Made by a program: the position numbers and the translations under genes. DNA of 64,000 bases, taken from CAZLFA01 sp964558665. Its GTDB lineage: Bacteria > Desulfobacterota > Syntrophia > Syntrophales > PHBD01. The stretch's first letter is position 1, and each line of letters begins with the position of its first letter. Positions 24,612 through 32,465 of the stretch are shown here, one piece after another. The DNA is taken from the NCBI GenBank assembly GCA_964558665.1, contig CAZLFA010000013.1:9104-73103 (forward strand), given 5' to 3'. The notes beneath the pieces are model-generated. The model ran no database searches and had not been told where the DNA came from. It saw only the letters and a program-made list of their open reading frames with translations.

Positions 24612-25280
24612 ATGTCTCTCGATAAAATTTCTGATATCGGACAGGTTTATAAGTTTACTGATACGGGGACATTCAAGAAGGTGTCGCCAGACAAGTGGAG
24701 CAGCACGGGCAATGCCGCCCCCGCACCGGGAACTACAGGGAGTACGGAAATAACCCAAGGGACGCTCTTTAACAAATTGACGGCTGTTCAAGATGTGAAG
24801 GCAAAACTGAGCGAGGTGGCTGCGAGCATCAGAAAAGCCGACGTAACGATGGACACGATAGGCAGGATTCTCGCGAAGATGAAATCTCAGCTTGAGACGA
24901 TAGTGAAGAATTACCCGCCGTTTCCTAAGGACAGCTCGGAAAGGGTGCAGATGCTGGAGAACTTTGCTGCGCTGAGGAGAGAAATTGACAAACTTACCAT
25001 CCCTCCGGATGACGAAGGGGCAGTGAAGATAATGGCAGATCCGGGAACTGTTCCCGAGGCAGGCGACTGGGAGGTTCCAATAGGCGGCAGTGGACAAAAG
25101 ATGGTGATACATGCTCAACCTGTTCATAGCGGTTCGGGAGGACTTGATATTCCAGAGCTTCCGAGTGATGCGTCCGATGAGGAAGTGAAGAAAATGACTC
25201 AGAAGATAAACGCAGCCGAAAAGGTTCTTCAATCAAGAAGGTCAGGTCTGGCAACGAATACAGCTACTGATGGCGCTTAA
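24612..25280 (+). CDS. Unknown protein between flagellin and flbT
   Basis: I do not recognise this 222-residue product. ATG 24612 follows GAGGTGAG. There is no signal peptide or membrane segment. Residues 1-55 are polar and Gly/Thr/Pro-rich (APAPGTTGSTEITQG), residues 60-135 are predicted helical (TAVQDVKAKLSEVAASIRKA, then RVQMLENFAALRREIDKL), and residues 145-222 are Gly/Pro-rich followed by a helix (VKKMTQKINAAEKVLQSRRS). It overlaps flbT by 11 bp, so it belongs to the same operon. The helical segment resembles flagellin-type helices weakly; an export-related or minor filament role is a guess. Confidence 0.75.
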   Translation: MSLDKISDIGQVYKFTDTGTFKKVSPDKWSSTGNAAPAPGTTGSTEITQGTLFNKLTAVQDVKAKLSEVAASIRKADVTMDTIGRILAKMKSQLETIVKNYPPFPKDSSERVQMLENFAALRREIDKLTIPPDDEGAVKIMADPGTVPEAGDWEVPIGGSGQKMVIHAQPVHSGSGGLDIPELPSDASDEEVKKMTQKINAAEKVLQSRRSGLATNTATDGA

Positions 25281-25713
25281 GATTATTCTGAAACCGCATG
25301 AAAAAATGCTGCTTGGAGCGGCCGTCGTGAAAAACGGCGGAACGAAGTGCAGTCTCTTCGTAGAAAACAATGTTCCGATATTACGTGAAAAAGACATATT
25401 GAAAGAGGAGGATGCTACTTCGCCCTGCAAAAGGATATACTTTGTCATCCAACTGATGTATGTTGACAGCGAGAACTTGGTTGAATATCACAAGCTATAC
25501 TGGAACCTGGTGAGTGACTTGGTAAAAGCAGCTCCCAGTGTGTTGCCCTATATTGACAGGATAAGTGATTATATAGTAGGCAACCAATATTATCAGGCGC
25601 TCAAACTGGCGAAGGAACTCATTCATTACGAACAGGAGGTATTGTTAAACAATGCAGGCAACACAGATGAACGCTTACAAAAAAAGTCAGATGGATACTC
25701 TGTCAGGACGTGA
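25270..25713 (+). CDS. flbT: Flagellin synthesis repressor FlbT
   Basis: FlbT is a post-transcriptional regulator of flagellin; in Caulobacter it acts on flagellin mRNA. The 147-residue product begins MALKIILKPHEKMLLGAAVVKNG, close to the family opening (MALxLxLKPxERxxINGAVIxNG), and has REKDILKEEDATSPCKRIYF and a C-terminal ALKLAKELIHYEQEVL helix. It lies in an overlap with the preceding gene and the following flaF. FlbT is best known in Alphaproteobacteria. Confidence 0.93.
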   Translation: MALKIILKPHEKMLLGAAVVKNGGTKCSLFVENNVPILREKDILKEEDATSPCKRIYFVIQLMYVDSENLVEYHKLYWNLVSDLVKAAPSVLPYIDRISDYIVGNQYYQALKLAKELIHYEQEVLLNNAGNTDERLQKKSDGYSVRT

Positions 25714-26038
25714 ACTGGAAGCGGCGATTCTTACCAAGGCCGCGATGGTTCTTAAAGAATGCCAGGAAAACTGGGATGCCCCGGATCGCGATGTCAAGCT
25801 CGATGAAGCGCTCAAATACAACCAGTTGATCTGGAGCCTTTTCCAGGGAGAACTTGCACAGCCGGACAATCCCCTTCCCAAGAAACTGAGAGAAGATATC
25901 CTGAGTTTGAGTGCGTTCATCGACAAACGCATACTGGAAGTAATGGCATTTCCGTCTCCGGAGAAATTAACCTTTATCATTAAACTTAATTTGAATCTTG
26001 CAGCCGGCCTCAGGGGATCACCTCAAGATGAGGAATAA
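25652..26038 (+). CDS. flaF: Flagellar biosynthesis regulator FlaF
   Basis: FlaF is a small helical protein needed for flagellin synthesis or export in Alphaproteobacteria and acts with FlbT. The 128-residue product has the family pattern GRELEAAILTKAAMVLKECQ, KLDEALKYNQLIWSLFQGEL, DNPLPKKLREDILSLSAFI and LNLNLAAGLRG. AGGAGGT lies 11 bases before ATG 25652, inside the end of flbT (62 bp overlap), which supports this start. It closes the flagellar block; a terminator follows. Confidence 0.93.
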   Translation: MQATQMNAYKKSQMDTLSGRELEAAILTKAAMVLKECQENWDAPDRDVKLDEALKYNQLIWSLFQGELAQPDNPLPKKLREDILSLSAFIDKRILEVMAFPSPEKLTFIIKLNLNLAAGLRGSPQDEE

Positions 26039-26062
26039 AAGCATATAAATTTATGCCGGGAC

Positions 26063-26101
26063 AAACCCCCTTCTGTACAACTTGTGAAGGGGGTTTTTTT
26101 A
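26063..26101 (+). terminator. Rho-independent terminator after flaF
   Basis: AAACCCCCTTC (26063-26073) pairs with GAAGGGGGTTT (26086-26096), followed by a run of T. It lies 25 bp after flaF and marks the end of the flagellar late operon. From here to the next repeat (26102-26225) I see no gene. Confidence 0.92.
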
Positions 26102-26225
26102 TCTGCTTCAGACTTGAAATATACAGCACTATCTATTTATTTTAAGGATTAAAAAGATACATCATTTTTAAAAAGAACTAATATGTGTATAATTTTTGCA
26201 TGTTTTTCTCTCGAATTGAATAATT

Positions 26226-26395
26226 CCAGATTACGCAATAGAACTTACAGGCAATTGGATAAATGAGTATTATCCTGGTCAAAGCGGTTTTCCGCGGCTC
26301 AGAATATTTTTCACAAGAAAAATATTTGATTCGCCGCTTGAAAACCGCTTTGACCAGAATGACAAAGGGTATTACTTTTTATCGCGTAATCCGGG
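26226..26395 (+). repeat. Palindromic interspersed repeat, copy C (core inverted)
   Basis: A 170 bp member of the repeat family directly before the glycosylation island. The outer arms are in the opposite orientation to copies A and B (GATTACGCAATAGAACTTACAGG at left in outline, TTTTTATCGCGTAATCCGGG at right). The core hairpin (CGGCTCAGAATATTTTTC, then AAAAATATTTGATTCGCCG) is in the same orientation as in A and B. The core has therefore flipped relative to the arms. It ends 24 bp before the first gene of the island. Confidence 0.82.
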
Positions 26396-26419
26396 ATAAA
26401 AGAACATATCAGGTGACCC

Positions 26420-28267
26420 ATGATCGGTGAAATGATCCAGTCGGCTTTAAAGTATCATAAATCAGGACAATATGAGGGAGCCCTAAAGCTTTATCAGGAT
26501 ATCCTTGCTGTAGAGCCGAACAATATTGATGTTTTATATTTAATTGGTGTCCTGAACTATGAAAGAAATAATTATGATGATGCGATGATATATACGCTGA
26601 AAGTTATCAAGTTAAACCCGAGTAGTCCTGACGCGTATTGCAGTTTGGCAAATATTTTAAAAGCAAAGGGAGAACTTGATGCGGCTATTGAATATTATAA
26701 AAAATCATTAATCTTTGACAACGACAATTCGACCACGCATTATAATCTTGGTGTGGCCTACCAGGATATCGGGAATCTCGATTCCGCGCTTTTATGTTAC
26801 AAAAAAGCTATCGACATAAAAAGAGATTTTGCTGAGGCGTACAACAACCTGGGCAATGTGCACCGGGATAAAGACCAGTTGTCGGAAGCGATATTTTGCT
26901 ATCGCAAAGCAATCGAGTTTAAAAGCGGATTTGCTGAAGCTTTCAATAACCTGGGGGCTGCATTAAAGAATCAGGGCCATATGGAGGAAGCAAGGATATG
27001 CTACGAAAAAGCGCTGCAGTTGAATCCGGACTATGCCGCTGCTTACAACAATCTAGGCAACATATTACGGGAGTTAAACCAGTACAATGATGCTTTGATC
27101 TGTTATCAAAAGGCTTTGCATATCGATCCTGATATTGCCGAAGCCTATTACAGTATCGGAATTATTGCATATCGCTCCGACAGGATTGATGAATCAATAG
27201 CATACACAAGAAAGGCATTGGAAATCGATCCCATGCACATAGATTCCTATAGCAATCTGGGGGTGGCTTTACAGGATATATTAAAATCGGAAGAGGCCAT
27301 GTCCTCCTATCGTAAAGCAATTTCTATTGATCCCAATTTTGCAGAGGCTCACTGGAACCTGTCGCTGTCATTGCTGCTGCTGGGAAAATGGAGGGAGGGT
27401 TTCAGGGAGTATGAATGGCGACGTTATGTGGAAGGGATTTTAATTCCCAGAAATATTACTGAACCTGTCTGGGATGGAACTGAACTGGGCGGTAAGACTA
27501 TAATGATCCTTACTGAGCAGGGATATGGGGACGCAATTCAGTTTATTCGCTATATGCCGTTGATAGTTACAAAAGGGGGCATTGTGATTATTGAATGCCA
27601 GAGGGAGCTTGCGGAATTGTTCGAAAACGTGCCGGGCGTCTCAAAAGTTGTCAGACGGGGTGATACCCTGCCGCCCTTTGATGTTCATAGCCAGCTGTTA
27701 AGCATGCCGTACTTGTTCGGAACAGAAATTAGCAGCATACCGTCGCAGATCCCCTATATTAAAGCAGACACGCGACTTGTTTCGTATTGGCATGAACGCA
27801 TGCGGGACGATAAAGCTAAAATGAAGATTGGTTTAACATGGGCCGGGGTCAATCCTAAAAAGAAGAATTTTCCCCTCAATCTTCTGGCACCGATAATGAA
27901 GGCAAATGATGTTACTTTTTACAGCCTGCAAAAAGGTGAGCCGGCACAGGAATGCATGAATGCACGGGAGAGATTCAGGATTATTGATTGGACATGCGAC
28001 ATAGATAATTTTGCACATACTGCTGCGTTAATCGAGAATATGGATTTGACCATAACCGCCGACACGGCAGTGGCACATTTGGCAGGGGCGATGGGCAAGC
28101 CGGTATGGACGTTGCTGCCGTACGCGGCGGACTGGCGGTGGCTGCTGGGTCGTGAGGACAGTCCCTGGTATCCGACCATGCGCCTTTTTCGTCAGCCTGC
28201 TTTAGGCGATTGGGAGAGTGTAATTGCGCGTGTGGCGGAGAGTCTTGCAGAGTACACGGCATCATGA
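26420..28267 (+). CDS. TPR protein with C-terminal GT9-like glycosyltransferase domain (copy 1)
   Basis: The 615-residue product has about nine TPR units in residues 5-325 (for example AEAYNNLGNVHRDKDQLSEA) and a C-terminal transferase-like domain (about 325-610). That domain has GWREYEWR-like REGFREYEWRRY, TEQGYGDAIQFIRY, and TADTAVAHLAGAMGKPVWTLLPYAADWRWL in outline; the DTAVAHLAGA part resembles the donor-binding region of the GT9 heptosyltransferase family. Such proteins are often annotated as TPR-containing glycosyltransferases. No signal peptide, so cytoplasmic. Flagellin or another surface protein as target is inference from the location. Confidence 0.85.
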   Translation: MIGEMIQSALKYHKSGQYEGALKLYQDILAVEPNNIDVLYLIGVLNYERNNYDDAMIYTLKVIKLNPSSPDAYCSLANILKAKGELDAAIEYYKKSLIFDNDNSTTHYNLGVAYQDIGNLDSALLCYKKAIDIKRDFAEAYNNLGNVHRDKDQLSEAIFCYRKAIEFKSGFAEAFNNLGAALKNQGHMEEARICYEKALQLNPDYAAAYNNLGNILRELNQYNDALICYQKALHIDPDIAEAYYSIGIIAYRSDRIDESIAYTRKALEIDPMHIDSYSNLGVALQDILKSEEAMSSYRKAISIDPNFAEAHWNLSLSLLLLGKWREGFREYEWRRYVEGILIPRNITEPVWDGTELGGKTIMILTEQGYGDAIQFIRYMPLIVTKGGIVIIECQRELAELFENVPGVSKVVRRGDTLPPFDVHSQLLSMPYLFGTEISSIPSQIPYIKADTRLVSYWHERMRDDKAKMKIGLTWAGVNPKKKNFPLNLLAPIMKANDVTFYSLQKGEPAQECMNARERFRIIDWTCDIDNFAHTAALIENMDLTITADTAVAHLAGAMGKPVWTLLPYAADWRWLLGREDSPWYPTMRLFRQPALGDWESVIARVAESLAEYTAS

Positions 28268-28736
28268 ACATAGAAGAATCGATTACGGCTGCAATTAGTT
28301 ATCACAGGTCCGGAGCTTTGACGGAGGCGTTACGCCTTTATCAGGGGATACTGGAGGTGCAGTCTGATCATGCTCTTGTTCTTCAGTTGCTGGGATGGCT
28401 TCATTATCAGGAGAAGAGGTACGATGAGGCGATTTCGTGTTATCGGAGGTTTTTGCTGAACAATACCGGTAATGCTGAGATATTTAACAATCTGGGCAAC
28501 ATTTATTTTGATCTCAAAGAGATGGGAGAGGCGATAGCTTGTTATCAGAAGGCCTTACAGTTTGATGGAGAGAATGCGGAGATTTATAATAATCTTGGTA
28601 TTGCCTTCAAGGAGGAAGGGCTGTTCGAACAGTCCGAGCTTTGTTATCGCCGTGCGATAGGATTAATGCCTGATTATGCCGAGGCTCATTTTAATCTGGG
28701 AAATGTTCTCAGGGATAAAGGCGAACTGGAAGAAGC
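28076..28736 (+). repeat. 661 bp perfect direct repeat, left copy
   Basis: Bases 28076-28736 are identical to 29914-30574 (offset 1838); identity continues left to 28061 with a single mismatch at 28075. The repeat covers the last 64 codons of TPR-transferase copy 1, the ATGA junction and the first 157 codons of copy 2. The right copy covers the same parts of copies 2 and 3. Confidence 0.95.
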
Positions 28737-30105
28737 TGTCGCATGCTACCGCATTGCTCTCAAAATAAAGCCGTCAATCAATAAAGCTTGCTGTAATCCG
28801 GAAGCCATTTACCAGGAACAAGGAAATATTAATGATATCGTTGATGAAGACATTGATCGAGAAAGAGAATATTTTTTGTTAGGTACTGCCTACCGTCAGA
28901 GAAAAAATTACAAGAATGCCGTCGAAAATTTCAGGAAGGCGATAGCCGTTAATCCACGGTCTGCAGAAAGTTATAATGAATTGGGGCTCACATTGCAGGA
29001 TTCCGGTGATATCAAAGAGGCAATCGACTGCTTCAGGCAATTGGCTGATATAGCTCCTTATAGTCCGGAATCGTTCAATAACCTTGGTAATGCTCTTCAA
29101 TATGCCGGGGACATCCCAGGCGCAGTAGAAAATTTTAACAAGGCTTTGTTGTTGAAGCCGGAAGCGGCGGAGATACATTTCAATCTGTCCCAGTCTCTCC
29201 TGCTCTCCGGAAATTTCGCTGACGGTTGGAGGGAATACGAATGGCGCAAGAAGCTTGGCGAAGTTTCATCAGCTCATAAGCGAAGGAATCGGGAGTGGGG
29301 CGGGGAAGAGATAAATGGAAAGACAATTCTTCTCTATGCTGAACAAGGTTTGGGTGATGCTATTCAGTTCATGAGATATTCTTCGCTGGTAGCTGATTCG
29401 GGAGCCAGAGTTGTACTTGAATGTCCGCAAGTTCTGGTGTCGACAGGGTCAAAAGTGAAAGGACATGATTTGGTGATCGCTCCTGGAAGGGAATTTGCTG
29501 AATATGATGTATATTGCTCGTTACTGAGCCTTCCATATCTCTTTGGAACAGAGATGAAAAGCATACCTGATGATATACCGTATATACATGCAGACGCCGA
29601 ATTGATTGATGAGTGGCACAAAAGAATATGCGGGCATGGAGACCGCCTTAAGGTCGGAATTGTTTGGGCCGGGAAGCCTGCACATGCCAGAGATCATATG
29701 CGTTCCTTTTCTGTAGAGATGTATAAGAGCTTATTTGATATGAAGAATATCAAGTTCTATAGTCTGCAAAAGGGAGGGGCTTCACAAGAAATTAAAGGCA
29801 ATAAATGGAAAAATGTCGTTGAAGATTATTCGGAGAAACTTCATGATTTTTCCGACACGGCAGCTTTGATAGAGAATCTCGATCTGGTGATTTCCGTCGA
29901 CACGGCAGTGGCGCATTTGGCAGGGGCGATGGGCAAGCCGGTATGGACGTTGCTGCCGTACGCGGCGGACTGGCGGTGGCTGCTGGGTCGTGAGGACAGT
30001 CCCTGGTATCCGACCATGCGCCTTTTTCGTCAGCCTGCTTTAGGCGATTGGGAGAGTGTAATTGCGCGTGTGGCGGAGAGTCTTGCAGAGTACACGGCAT
30101 CATGA
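28264..30105 (+). CDS. TPR protein with C-terminal GT9-like glycosyltransferase domain (copy 2)
   Basis: The 613-residue product has TPR units in residues 1-320, partly interrupted near residues 170-205 (KPSINKACCNPEAIYQEQGN), and the same C-terminal transferase domain (EYEWRKKLGE, AEQGLGDAIQFMRY, DTAVAHLAGAMGKPVW). The start is ATG 28264, an ATGA overlap with copy 1; the open frame that begins at 28210 lies inside copy 1. The first 157 residues equal those of copy 3 and the last 64 equal those of copy 1, so this gene is a mosaic. Cytoplasmic by lack of a signal peptide. Confidence 0.85.
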   Translation: MNIEESITAAISYHRSGALTEALRLYQGILEVQSDHALVLQLLGWLHYQEKRYDEAISCYRRFLLNNTGNAEIFNNLGNIYFDLKEMGEAIACYQKALQFDGENAEIYNNLGIAFKEEGLFEQSELCYRRAIGLMPDYAEAHFNLGNVLRDKGELEEAVACYRIALKIKPSINKACCNPEAIYQEQGNINDIVDEDIDREREYFLLGTAYRQRKNYKNAVENFRKAIAVNPRSAESYNELGLTLQDSGDIKEAIDCFRQLADIAPYSPESFNNLGNALQYAGDIPGAVENFNKALLLKPEAAEIHFNLSQSLLLSGNFADGWREYEWRKKLGEVSSAHKRRNREWGGEEINGKTILLYAEQGLGDAIQFMRYSSLVADSGARVVLECPQVLVSTGSKVKGHDLVIAPGREFAEYDVYCSLLSLPYLFGTEMKSIPDDIPYIHADAELIDEWHKRICGHGDRLKVGIVWAGKPAHARDHMRSFSVEMYKSLFDMKNIKFYSLQKGGASQEIKGNKWKNVVEDYSEKLHDFSDTAALIENLDLVISVDTAVAHLAGAMGKPVWTLLPYAADWRWLLGREDSPWYPTMRLFRQPALGDWESVIARVAESLAEYTAS

Positions 30106-30574
30106 ACATAGAAGAATCGATTACGGCTGCAATTAGTTATCACAGGTCCGGAGCTTTGACGGAGGCGTTACGCCTTTATCAGGGGATACTGGAGGTGCAG
30201 TCTGATCATGCTCTTGTTCTTCAGTTGCTGGGATGGCTTCATTATCAGGAGAAGAGGTACGATGAGGCGATTTCGTGTTATCGGAGGTTTTTGCTGAACA
30301 ATACCGGTAATGCTGAGATATTTAACAATCTGGGCAACATTTATTTTGATCTCAAAGAGATGGGAGAGGCGATAGCTTGTTATCAGAAGGCCTTACAGTT
30401 TGATGGAGAGAATGCGGAGATTTATAATAATCTTGGTATTGCCTTCAAGGAGGAAGGGCTGTTCGAACAGTCCGAGCTTTGTTATCGCCGTGCGATAGGA
30501 TTAATGCCTGATTATGCCGAGGCTCATTTTAATCTGGGAAATGTTCTCAGGGATAAAGGCGAACTGGAAGAAGC
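29914..30574 (+). repeat. 661 bp perfect direct repeat, right copy
   Basis: Identical to 28076-28736. It covers the end of TPR-transferase copy 2 and the first 157 codons of copy 3. Recombination between the two copies would remove 1838 bp, that is one complete gene unit, and leave both neighbours intact. Confidence 0.95.
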
Positions 30575-32465
30575 GATAAGGTCTTACGGGATAGCATTAA
30601 ACATACAACCGGCTAATCTCATAATGCTGATGAGTCTCGGTATGGCTTTATATGAAAAAGGCAGGCATGATGACGCTTACGAAGTCTTCCAGCGGGTGCT
30701 TGCCATAGAACCTTCATACAATGATGCCCTTGATGCATCGGTGGTAGTTCTTCGGGACATGGGAAGATATGATGAGGCTGTTATCTCAATCAGGCGGCTC
30801 CTGGATATCGACCCGCAAAACGCTCAGGCATACAATAATCTCGGTCTTGTTTTGCAAAGGCAGGGATTGATCGATGAAGCCGAGTACCATTATCAAACAG
30901 CCATAGAATTAAACAATGATTTTGTAGAGGCATATAACAATCTGGGTTTATTATGCCGGAGCAAGGGGAAACTCGATGAGGCAATAAAGTATTTCCGTAC
31001 GGCGCTGATGAAGGATGACAGAGCCGTCATCGCATATTTTAATTTGGCTAATGTCCTGAATGAAAGAGGCAATGTTGGCGAAGCTGTAGAGTCTTACAGA
31101 AAAGCATTGGAGATAAATCCAAAATTTACAGGCGCCCTGTTTAACATGGGAAGCATATTCAAGGAATCAAGACAGATTGATAATGCAATCATGTGCTATC
31201 AGGAAGTGATCAATATAGAACCGGATAACGCCGACGCTTACTATAATCTTGGTAATGCCTTTAAGGAAAAGAAATTATTCGACAAGGCAATAGAACACTA
31301 TAAAAGGTCTATTGATATCAATCCCGGGTATTCAGATGCCTATACCAACCTGGGTCTTTCTTTGCAGGAAAAAAACCAGTATGAAGAAGCATTGATGAAT
31401 TTCACGAAAGTAATCGAAATAGAACCGGACAAGGCGGAGGCTTACAATAACCTTGGCAACATCCATCAATTGCAGGGTAAATTTAATGAGGCCGTCAATT
31501 ATTTCAACAAAGCCGTTTTACTGAATCCGGCTCTTGCCGAAGCCCAGTTCAATATCTCATTGTCACATTTATTATCGGGTAATTTCCGCGAGGGATGGGA
31601 GAAGTATGAATGGCGGAAAAAACTGAAAGATGTAGCCTTTACTTACGAGTACGACAAGCCTGTCTGGGATGGTTCTCCGGCAAACGGTCATACAATTCTT
31701 TTATACACTGAACAGGGATATGGAGATGCCATACAATTTCTGAGGTACCTTCCCCTGGTGAAAAGACTCTGCGGGGAAGTGATAGTTCAGTGTCAGAAAG
31801 AACTGGCAGAAATAGTCAGAAGTGTTGACGGCAGAAGCAGAATAGTATGCAATGAGGAACCTCTTCCTGATTATGATTTGCATTGCCCTCTTTTATCGCT
31901 GCCGCATGTTTTTAACACCGACATGCATAATATCCCAAAGCAGGTTCCCTATATATATGCCAATCCCATTTTAGTGAGCAAATGGTATGAGAGAATAATG
32001 AGGGATCACAAATCGTTCAAGGTCGGATTGGTGTGGGAAGGGGTACATCCTGCAAATAAGTCGTGCAGTTTGGAGACATATGCACCTCTTTTCAATTTAA
32101 AGGGCGTTGAATTTTACAGCCTGCAGAAAGGCAAGGCTGCATTGCAAACAAAGGCTTTCCGAGCAGAAGCGGAAATCATAGATTATACCGCTGATATTCA
32201 TGATTTTGCCGATACGGCAGCCTTTGTGCAAAATCTGGATTTGATCATTACTGTTGATACCGCAGTGGCACATCTGGGAGGTGCCATGGGGAAGCCTGTC
32301 TGGGTTCTGCTGATGCACCTGCCGGATTGGCGCTGGTTGATGGACAGGGAGGACAGTCCCTGGTATCCTACCATGAGGCTTTTTCGCCAGTCCAAGCCGG
32401 GTATATGGTCGGACGTTATTGAGCGTATAAAGCAGAAACTGAAAGAGTTAACCGATGTGCAGTGA
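30102..32465 (+). CDS. TPR protein with C-terminal GT9-like glycosyltransferase domain (copy 3)
   Basis: At 787 residues this is the longest of the tandem set. About 14 TPR units fill residues 1-510 (for example AEAYNNLGNIHQLQGKFNEA), followed by the transferase domain (about 510-780) with WEKYEWRKKL, TEQGYGDAIQFLRY, VDTAVAHLGGAMGKPVWVLL and DSPWYPTMRLFRQ. The start is ATG 30102 in an ATGA overlap. The extra TPR units compared with copies 1 and 2 may lengthen the protein-binding arm. It overlaps the next gene by 11 bp. Confidence 0.85.
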   Translation: MNIEESITAAISYHRSGALTEALRLYQGILEVQSDHALVLQLLGWLHYQEKRYDEAISCYRRFLLNNTGNAEIFNNLGNIYFDLKEMGEAIACYQKALQFDGENAEIYNNLGIAFKEEGLFEQSELCYRRAIGLMPDYAEAHFNLGNVLRDKGELEEAIRSYGIALNIQPANLIMLMSLGMALYEKGRHDDAYEVFQRVLAIEPSYNDALDASVVVLRDMGRYDEAVISIRRLLDIDPQNAQAYNNLGLVLQRQGLIDEAEYHYQTAIELNNDFVEAYNNLGLLCRSKGKLDEAIKYFRTALMKDDRAVIAYFNLANVLNERGNVGEAVESYRKALEINPKFTGALFNMGSIFKESRQIDNAIMCYQEVINIEPDNADAYYNLGNAFKEKKLFDKAIEHYKRSIDINPGYSDAYTNLGLSLQEKNQYEEALMNFTKVIEIEPDKAEAYNNLGNIHQLQGKFNEAVNYFNKAVLLNPALAEAQFNISLSHLLSGNFREGWEKYEWRKKLKDVAFTYEYDKPVWDGSPANGHTILLYTEQGYGDAIQFLRYLPLVKRLCGEVIVQCQKELAEIVRSVDGRSRIVCNEEPLPDYDLHCPLLSLPHVFNTDMHNIPKQVPYIYANPILVSKWYERIMRDHKSFKVGLVWEGVHPANKSCSLETYAPLFNLKGVEFYSLQKGKAALQTKAFRAEAEIIDYTADIHDFADTAAFVQNLDLIITVDTAVAHLGGAMGKPVWVLLMHLPDWRWLMDREDSPWYPTMRLFRQSKPGIWSDVIERIKQKLKELTDVQ

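Noticed and set aside
28210..28263. Upstream in-frame extension of TPR-transferase copy 2 (also at 30048 for copy 3)
   Set aside because: It lies inside the end of the previous gene; the ATGA overlap start gives the normal TPR N-terminus.
28076..30574. Direct repeats as ends of an insertion sequence or composite transposon
   Set aside because: The repeated DNA is coding sequence of the TPR-transferases, with no transposase, terminal inverted repeats or target duplications.
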